Positions 56,560 through 64,000 of a stretch of 64,000 nucleotides of DNA are shown here, piece by piece (within the stretch, counting starts at the first letter, position 1; each line of letters starts with the position of its first letter). This DNA is from Loripinus fragilis (Eukaryota > Mollusca > Bivalvia > Lucinida > Lucinidae). The stretch spans positions 40,980,944-41,044,943 of the forward strand of contig OZ026530.1 in the NCBI GenBank assembly GCA_964019695.1. Direction: 5' to 3'. Under the pieces are notes generated by a model that worked only from the letters and a program-made list of their open reading frames with translations, ran no database searches and had not been told where the DNA came from. Both the position numbers and the translations under genes were made by a program.

Positions 56560-57150
56560 GTGTCTTTTTATGTTTAGAGGAGCATTCAGTTTACTATTCA
56601 TTTGCAAACAAGCTTCTAAGGGCTTGGTTTCGCTTGACAACAAGTCTTTATAAGTTATATCCTGCAAGTGCTCAAATGGGTATTAAATATATGTATAAAA
56701 CTTTTCTTGGAAGAAATGTGATAACAATTTTACAAAACCCACATCGGACTCAAGTTCTTAGATACATGTATGTTTAGTATGCATCGCCGATAGATACGTT
56801 GTATTGCATTCATGTATTTTGCATGCACTTTAGTGTAATATAAATGTGATATTGAAGTTGCTTCCAGAAAGTAAATATCTAATTGAAATGTTTGTTTTCT
56901 AGTAGGACACACTTGAATAATTTATATACAGGTTATAAGCGGTTCCAAGAATAAGACCTCCACTCTTCAAGATAAATCATTTGAGAACCATTTGAAACGT
57001 TTTGTTTCAAACAGCATTTCTAAACGCTTTAAAGTTGACACCTCATCTTCAGAGATAGTCTTAAACCAGGAAATAATGTTAAGAGCTATTTTCATGGTGA
57101 TTGTGTATCCTGTGGATCACATTAACATATGCGAATTAAATGTTACATAA
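56560..57150. repeat. Local duplicate, copy 2 (partner 53030-53650)
   Basis: CAAATGGGTATTAAATATAT, GCATGCACTTTAGTGT, GAAGTTGCTTCCAGAAAGTA and TTTCAAACAGCATTTCTAAA follow the order of copy 1 at an offset of about 3.55 kb. No copy of exon 8 follows it. From 57150 to 58780 nothing else was recognised. Confidence 0.7.
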
Positions 57151-58780
57151 TAGAATGGGAACTCAAAATGATACGGAACTTTCAAAGGACCTTGAACAGT
57201 CTTAATGCAGAGTTGAGTGTAAAAATGACCAGATAAACGTTTCAAAGAAAATGCTATTTTTCTGTGGAAAAGGTAGTTGGTTCTGTCCTCGACTTATCTG
57301 CTAAAAGGCTTTTCACATTGGACAAGTACTGATTAAAAAATATAGGTTGAAAACTCTATTTGAGCGCGGATCTGAGAAAAGGGTCCTTAAGTCATTTCAA
57401 CAATTATTACACAAGATACATTTGAAAAACAACTAAAATTACAATAATTTCACAATCCTTTATATTACCACAAAAATGTTTCTATAGTTTGATGTCACAA
57501 AAGTAGCAAACGTTTCTGACTATATTTAAAGTATTGTATGAGTGATGTTGCTATGGCAACAATGAGGTCATAACACCTACAAGGACCCAAAATGAAGGAT
57601 GGGTCACTTTAATTGCCTATAAAGCGACTTGGAAACTATATTTTCATAAAATATCATTTGCATTTACATTATAACATAGATACTGCTTGTGAATACATTA
57701 TATTTGTTACGTGTTTATACTGAGCAAAGCATAACCAACAAGCAACTAGAGGCCATCACTTTGACATCATTTTAGGGTTAACGTTCTTCTTGACGTCACG
57801 TTCCAAACCTGATTACATATGTCGTTCCAAACATCCATATATCCGTCAATATTAAAGATAATTGCTTCAAATTTTCAGGAAATTCTTTAAAGAGGTAGTA
57901 CTTTACAAACTTAATTTTAGCTAGACTTTGAGTATCACAGCCATAAGGTACCTTTTGTCATACCCTGGCCCATTTCTTCTAATCAACGTGTAGGAAATAG
58001 AAACAGTCTTTGAGGTGCTGTCCTCCAAGTGATCAAGCTAATCCTATTGCATATAGTTTTAGTTTTACATTACACATATCATATTAACATGTCATGCTTG
58101 ATCAAAGGAGGGGAAGCTGTCAAAATGCTCAAAAACAAACTATTATAAAAGCTCATTAGTCACTAATTTTGTACTAACCCATAGCTTAATATCCGTTTGC
58201 AATGTAAAGCATGTAGTGATGATACACCTAAATGATCTGGCCAGACTGAATTAACTATAAACATAACAAGTATAATCTGTATGTTATACAGGTAATAGTC
58301 AATAGTCATGGACAACATACTTATTTACCAAAAACAATGACATATTCTAGACCTGAACTTTATGCAAACGCAACAATTCTATCCCATGGCTTTTGCTGCA
58401 AACATTACATTTCTATGTATTTAGATCAATAGACAAAACTTCGGCTTTCTGCCAAATACATGTTGCCACAAAAATACATCCACTACCTAAACCATAAGGA
58501 CCTTGATAATGTGTGCAATATTTTCCAAATACATTTATTTGGTAGGTGCACTGATGACAGGATTTAATACAAGTGCAAAAAAAAAAGTTTTCAATTATAC
58601 ATATTTGTTGCCATATACTCTCGAAATTTGGGCAGATTGAATAGGAAACTGTTCGAGGTCCTCACTTCTAATTAACATATAATACCTCTTGTAATGTGGT
58701 CAAACATCTTTTCAGAAACCACTTGGCCAATTGAGGTCATTTTTTATGACAACCACCATAAGCCTAGACAAACAAAAATA

Positions 58781-60519
58781 CGAGGGAGGTTCAATATGTA
58801 ATGAAAATCCATTCATAACTCCATCCACAAACGCGTTAGGATTTTATGCCATATGCCAAACGAAAGATCAAAGCGTCGCCGTTTTAATGGTGCGTAAAAC
58901 ATTATTTTATCTTTCCAAATTTAATAAGTTACAGACTTTTTAAAAAGCACACTAATATACACTGCCTATATTTTCCTCCGAATTATAAAAGTAAGTAAGG
59001 TTGCAAAGATCAGGAATCGATACAATCAAGTACCACACCTGACCCAGGATACCAATGGGAAAGTGACAAACTCACAGAAGACACCACAAACGAGAGCCAA
59101 GAGGTCAGCCCTTTCCCAGCAGGTGACCACGAAGCACATATAAACAGACGCGCACAAAACATAGCAAACACAAGACAGAACAAAAACATAAAAGATCCAC
59201 AAAAGAAGTACCGCCTTGGAACGGTCAGTAAAATATTTTACTGGAGGGCTTAAACCGGTTTAACGGCGCCAACCTCACCCTTAATTCAGATGTGGATCAA
59301 GACACATAGATATTTGGTTTGCATGAAAGACCCCTAACTTATCAATGCATCATCTCCTAAAACATATAAATCAAGATATAACAAGGAGATAAAGCAAGGA
59401 TAAGGACTCAACAGTATATAAAGACTCATTTTAATAAAGGTAGAAAGGCATTCTGTATTTTCTAAAACAAACATTTAACATACATGACTCGCATATCCAT
59501 AGTTTTCCGACTCGTTTCCCCTTTATCTGCTACAACAATACAAACATTTGACGGGTACCGATTTCTCGTGCAAACGGTTTTATTACGTTACCCCCTCTTA
59601 CGTTGACGTCGTTTAAAGCAATGGACGTAACACTTAAAATACGCACGGTTCTTGAAAATCGGAAATGTGGCTTTGTACCAGGAAAGGACAATTTTGATTA
59701 CATCGAAGTTTCTATACACACGGTGCATAGGCAGCAGACCAGTTAAACTGAAACCAATATCTAGGGATGGCTCATCTGAGTGGTATACCATTTTTGTTAC
59801 GTAAAATATTATTGTCTGAAATTAGCCAGCCAGATTATGTACATGTAAATACGTGTAATGATGTCCAAATACTGCATCTGAATGCAAACATCGATGAAAC
59901 GCGGTACTTTGTCTGATCCATTTCAATGTGTAAGCCAGAGATGGCATTCTTTTAAGTAATTTTCTTATTACCAATGACGTACTTGGGGTACTTTATGAGT
60001 GAGACTAAACATGGAAATTTCAAAATCGGCTGTATTACTTGCAAATGAACATCAAAGCGACTGGAAAAATGTTACAAATGATTTTCGTATAAATTTTCGC
60101 TATGTAATTGTTTACGCAAAAACGACTCTGTCTATGAAATGCCAAAAAATGTAGCATCAATGAGAATTTTAACCAAAATGGCAGCCTCAGTACTTCATAG
60201 GATATAAAGCAATATCAAAAAATGTTGCAGGTATAAATCACCAATATATGGATATTTACCACATGAAGAAGCAGACTGAAAACATCCCTCGTTCATGTAG
60301 TTATCTGCCTTTGAAAACATTGTTTTATTTCATTCGCAGCGTACTTCAGGACCCGATCTTGAAAGTGGCTTGTGTAAATTAGTTAAGGAGCTGGACAACT
60401 GCAATTTTTACTATTATTTAGCCAAGAAACAGACCTTTTATGAAAGTAATTATGAAGCGTGTAAATATAAAACTTAGAAATTTACTGGGCTGTTTTCATT
60501 ACATATTGAACACCCCTCG
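58781..60519. mobile_element. TIR element with TA duplication, 1.7 kb
   Basis: TA at 58779-58780 and 60520-60521 flank CGAGGGAGGTTCAATATGTA then ATG and CATTACATATTGAACACCCC then TCG. The inverted termini are about 24 bp with two mismatches. The TA duplication and CGAGGG terminus fit the Tc1/mariner group. A family S copy (58985-59345) is nested inside. No transposase domain could be read, so the element is dead or non-autonomous. Confidence 0.78.
58985..59345 (-). mobile_element. Repeat family S, copy 5
   Basis: Starts GTAAGTAAGGTTGCAAAGAT and runs through ATCAAGTACCACACCTGACC, GGTACCAATGGG-like text, ACCGCCTTGGAACGGTCAGT, GGAGGGCTTAAACCGGTTTA and ATGTGGATCAAGACACATAG. It is nearly identical to 63685-64000, so one of the two is recent or both come from a recent source. 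Confidence 0.88.
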
Positions 60520-60859
60520 TATGAGCGTAAAATTGTATAGACTATAAGTTCTAGTTATGCTTACTTAAAATACCACATACATAATTGCGCCAGTACACGA
60601 ACAGTTGGTACTTCCTTCATCAGAAAGCAGTGAATGTTCAGACGAGTTTATATGCGCAAACTCGCCAGAACTTAACCTACTCGCATACGCATGTACAGTA
60701 AAACCTGTGTAAAATGGACACTCAAAAATAGTCAAAATAAAAGTCTTAATGACAAATGGTAGCTTAAAGAAGATCAAAAATATTAGAAAATGCTCCCCTT
60801 TGGAGCATTCTGCAATACTTTTGACCTGCAATAAGCGATAATTGGTATTTGCTGTTTTG

Positions 60860-61045
60860 TGTTTGCTATGCCTTTTGTATACGTCTGTTTATATGTGCCT
60901 TGTGGTCACCTGCTGGGAAAGGACTGACCTCTTGGCTCTCGTTTGTGGTGTTTAATTGTGAGTTTGTTACATTCCCATTGGTATCCTGGGTCAGGTGTGG
61001 TACTTGATTGTATCGATTCCTGATCTTTGCACCCTTGCTTACTTT
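60860..61045 (+). mobile_element. Repeat family S, copy 6
   Basis: GTTTGCTATGCCTTTTGTAT, GTGGTCACCTGCTGGGAAAG, GACCTCTTGGCTCTCGTTTG, GGTCAGGTGTGGTACTTGAT and GCTTACTTT terminus. Confidence 0.88.
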
Positions 61046-61159
61046 GAAAAACATTTTTGGTATTTTTGAGGGTGGCCGTTTTACACAGGTTTTACCGTAT
61101 GTAGATGACGTTTCTGACCAATATTCGGACCTCTAGCTTTCCAGGATACATCAGCATAT

Positions 61160-61260
61160 GTGATTACTCTAAGAATTCATCATGAATGTGAGAGTGGTTA
61201 AGAAAAATCAGTCCTGAGGATTACCGTTTGGCAGCTAGAGGTTTGCCGAGTGATAACAAA
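61160..61260. repeat. Half-copy of the 41536 hairpin family
   Basis: ATGTGAGAGTGGTTAAGAAA and AATCAGTCCTGAGGATTACC then GTTTGGCAGC match one arm of 41536-41768. The other arm is not seen. From 61261 to 61776 no further structure; ORF 61317-61634 has no motif. Confidence 0.55.
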
Positions 61261-61776
61261 TGGTGATTCTGAGAAGCGTATTTTTCTCTCATACCCCCAA
61301 ATAAATAATATATTAGTTGCACTCTTATTTTAATAAAAACTGCCAGAAGTTTGAGATGTTATATAACATGATGGCGTCACTGACTAAACAATGTGGTCAC
61401 TTGACGACCATGTGCGTGAGTTCCAATACAACCATTGTACGGCTCTCCCGTGACAGCCTCGACAAGAACATGGGTAAGATAGGAATTTTTACCCAGGTTA
61501 AATATATGCGACATCCTTATCCAGCGTGCAAGAATAGAGACATTTCCCAATATATGAGATACATACCAAATTCCAGTTATTATTTCAGCCTAACCGACCT
61601 AAACACATATTACTTATACTTACAGAACCAATGATTGAACCCGAGGAATATCGGATGGAAGATACCAGAATCTACACGTTATTGACACAACTATACATTG
61701 AATGTGTTGATCTGAGAAAATACAATCTATGCACAAATTATTTTGCATTCATTTCTGACGTGCAGGCATATTTACC

Positions 61777-62086
61777 GGGCCACGTAGCGCAGTCGGTAAC
61801 GTGTCTGGCTACAGATGCGAGTCTGACTGCAGATCCAGGGGTCCCGAATTCGATCATGGCCCGGTCCCATACTCTCGTGGAGGTTGATCATGAAATAATT
61901 TCTACGGTTATTCTCCTCCCTTCCGCTGAATCATACAAGAAGGGTTGTTGTCAGTTACAAACGAAAGTATGTGCACGAAGTACTGGTTAACCGCTTGTTC
62001 AAGCTTGCCCAGAAAAAAGTGTGGTTAGGTGAACTGACCGTCCCGCCTGACTTGGGACGTAAACCAACAAAACAAACAAACAAACA
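61777..62086 (+). mobile_element. SINE family 2, full-length copy
   Basis: The head GGGCCACGTAGCGCAGTCGG carries an A box (TAGCGCAGTCG) and pairs at its start with TGGCCCG at 61857, an acceptor-stem-like match. The B box (AATTCGATCATG) is one base off consensus. The body has GGTTGTTGTCAGTTACAAAC, TACTGGTTAACCGCTTGTTC and GAACTGACCGTCCCGC, and the tail is GGGACGTAAACC then CAAA units. A truncated sister is at 20631. Confidence 0.88.
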
Positions 62087-62171
62087 GGCACATTTCTGGT
62101 TATGGACCGTTTATTTCTTTGATAAGAAAATCTCTTAACAGTTTAGCAGATAGTCATCTTATTAAGATATT

Positions 62172-62389
62172 ACTGTCAATTCGGAAATTTTCGCGAGGGT
62201 TTCATTTTCGCGACACTTCGCGGATGCGAAGTTTTGCTAAAATAAAACCTCTTGAAATGGCGAAATCTTTCTGTCGTTCAATGGTGAAGGCAGATCGTGT
62301 CCAAGTCGCGAATTTTAAGCGAAGCAAGTATGTATTTTAACGCTATACGCGAAAATGAAATTCTCGCAAATATTTCCGAATTTGCAGTA
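62172..62389. mobile_element. TIR MITE (TTCGCGAGG class), copy 1
   Basis: Ends ACTGTCAATTCGGAAATTTT then CGCGAGG and ATTCTCGCAAATATTTCCGA then ATTTGCAGT. Internal TTCGCG words mirror across the centre. Partner copy at 62662-62877. Confidence 0.8.
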
Positions 62390-62463
62390 GATACAAAAAT
62401 AAGCTACATTGAATATTTGGAATGAGTTTGGTAGTGATTTGTGATGAGTTTTATCTACGAGCG

Positions 62464-62640
62464 AGCCAAAATAATAAGTGAGTATGATGAAGAAATACCA
62501 CAATCACAAACTGCAGAAAAACCGTGGCACCGCGAGGAAGAGTCACACAACAATCACGAGGCACCAGGAAGAAAAACTAAGCAAAGTAAGCAGCTGTTTC
62601 ATCCCCATCAAATGTTTGCATTTAAGAAAGGACGCACGAA
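62464..62640 (-). mobile_element. 3' tail of the RT-element family R (fragment 5)
   Basis: AATAAGTGAGTATGATGAAG, CCACAATCACAAACTGCAGA, GCACCGCGAGGAAGAGTCAC and CCCATCAAATGTTTGCA match the terminal ~175 bp of the family. It lies between the two TTCGCGAGG MITEs. Confidence 0.85.
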
Positions 62641-62661
62641 CTACAGTTATCCAACTACAAT

Positions 62662-62877
62662 ACTGTAAATTCGGACATTTCCCCGAGGGTTTTACTTTCG
62701 CGAAATTTCACAAAGTTGAAGTTTCGTGAGAATAAAATCCTCGCGAAATGGCGAAATCACTTTTTCCTTTACTGATATTGGTAAATCATGCCCAGTCGCA
62801 AATGTTTGACGTCGCAAATATGTCTTTTAACGTCATTCGCGAAAATAAAGTTCTCGCTTAATTTTCCTGATTTACAT
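62662..62877. mobile_element. TIR MITE (TTCGCGAGG class), copy 2
   Basis: Ends ACTGTAAATTCGGACATTTC and AAAGTTCTCGCTTAATTTTC then CTGATTTACAT; same length and order of blocks as copy 1 (CCTCGCGAAATGGCGAAATC, CAGTCGCAAATG, TTTTAACG). From 62878 to 63684 nothing was recognised. Confidence 0.8.
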
Positions 62878-63684
62878 GCGAAAGTATTCTGACCCAAATA
62901 TATGTATTTCTGGTATTTGTTTTACATTTTTTAATTTTGCCTTGAAAAATGTATAAGCAACAATGGAAAAATATATTTACTAAAAAAATGTGTTCATTTG
63001 GGCGAAAATACTTTCCCATATTGTAGTCGGATAATTGTAGTTTATATTTATGTAAATGTCTTTTTCACGCTATTGCAAACAAAATAAAACCAGGGAGTAA
63101 CTCTAAAACGACTGATAAGCACGCTGCCAACGGCTCAAAAGCTACATGTTGGGGAGTAAAGTGATATGTGTGATGTGCATATATTGTTCATACAACAATA
63201 TAGTAACCAAATGTATCCGACGTATTGATAAAATAGCCAATTTTTTCATACAGGAAATATTTATACAGGAAAGAGCTTGTGAAAGCAGCGTCCTCCTTAA
63301 ATAAAAAACGAGATATGGTCAGGACAATGTTTCAAATATGTTCAAATATCATCATACTCTCTATTTTAGGAAAACAAAATGGTGCTGTCTCAATATGTTT
63401 AACATTTCCTGCAAGTATTCTAAGTTCCACTTAGACAGTTATAGTAACATGAACATTTACATTAGGAATCAAACTGGCATGGCCATAAAAAGGTAAAGGT
63501 CAACCCTGATTCCTCATTTGTGCAAACCTGGTAGGGCCCACATCCCCTATGCTACATACAACGTCCCAAGGCCATTGGTCTTTTGGTTCCTGAGAAGGAG
63601 ATTTTTAAAGGGTTTTTACCTTTTATGGACATGGCGACCATTTATGTCATGTGACCATTTATACTTGTTTTAAATTTCTCCTCT

Positions 63685-64000
63685 CAACTTATGAAAGTAT
63701 GTAAGGGTGCAAAGATCAGGAATCGATACAATCAAGTACCACACCTGACCCAGGGTACCAATGTAAAAGTGAAAAACCCATAGTAGGACACCACAAACGA
63801 GAGCCAAGAAGTCAGCCCTTTCCCAGCAGGTGACCACAAGGCACATATTAACAGAAGTGTACAAAGGCATAGCAAACACAAGACACAAAAGAAGTACCGC
63901 CTTGGAACGGTCAGTAAACTATTTTACTGGAGAGCTTAAACCGGTTTAACGGCGCCAACCTCACCCTTAATTCATATGTGGATTAAGACACATACTAGAT
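63685..64000 (-). mobile_element. Repeat family S, copy 7 (runs off the window)
   Basis: GAAAGTATGTAAGGGTGCAA, TCAAGTACCACACCTGACCC, CTTTCCCAGCAGGTGACCAC, ACCGCCTTGGAACGGTCAGT, GGAGAGCTTAAACCGGTTTA and ACGGCGCCAACCTCACCCTT match 58985-59345 almost base for base. Confidence 0.88.

Noticed and set aside
61626..61770. Possible coding exon with acceptor TACTTACAG and ORF starting MIEPEEYRMEDTR
   Set aside because: In the phase required by exon 8 it would start with a stop (T plus AA), and the ORF runs on into the SINE at 61777. Kept only as a possible stop-forming exon.

Overview
The window looks like intronic and flanking DNA of an animal genome, most likely a bivalve mollusc (species not resolvable here). 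It is AT-rich, has no long open reading frames, shows GT-AG exon/intron structure, and is packed with tRNA-derived SINEs, foldback and TIR elements, tandem arrays and dead reverse transcriptases. Names of repeat families rest on recall of mollusc repeats; no search was run.

One host gene can be read with confidence, on the + strand across about 46.6 kb. Eight exons fit together without a phase conflict: 7312-7422 (signal peptide and start of a Cys-rich segment), 18433-18502 (Cys-rich), 19382-19579 and 21364-21555 (one CCP/sushi module each), then 27897-27976, 31782-31866, 41054-41176 and 53747-53866 (four pieces of one C-type lectin domain). The junction phases are 0, 1, 1, 1, 0, 1, 1 and the last visible exon ends in phase 1. 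The product is a secreted lectin-like protein: signal peptide, 7-Cys segment, CCP, CCP, CTLD. The first Met and the stop are not settled. The exons total about 1 kb and all seven introns are full of mobile DNA.

Layout. 1-1147: 77-83 bp satellite. 3.4-4.4 kb: two small foldback/TIR elements. 4.57-7.22 kb: Ty3/Gypsy relic (gag, protease) with a nested retroelement tail and a 61-bp tandem array. Intron 1 (7.4-18.4 kb): a 1.1-kb foldback element with tRNA-like boxes in its arms, a reverse-transcriptase (RT) element end, a ~175-bp array and a large inverted-repeat element with dead transposon ORFs. Introns 2-3: short, with hairpins and a SINE tail. Intron 4 (21.6-27.9 kb): a mariner-like TIR element with TA duplication and the best RT fragment. 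Intron 5: several interspersed repeats. Intron 6 (31.9-41.1 kb): another RT-element end, a second large inverted-repeat element, a short TIR element and a SINE. Intron 7 (41.2-53.7 kb): two array-bearing elements like bivalve pearl elements, one split by a SINE, a 2.75-kb TIR element and a GCGTAG-rich inverted region. 53.9-64 kb: a non-LTR RT fragment, a TA-flanked TIR element, a full-length second SINE family and paired short TIR elements.

No CRISPR array, rRNA, functional tRNA gene or bacterial operon was seen. The most notable items are the lectin gene (its 7-Cys module and its altered sugar-binding motif), the foldback element with opposed tRNA-like promoters, the two large inverted-repeat elements, and the GCGTAG-rich region at 49.5-51.4 kb.
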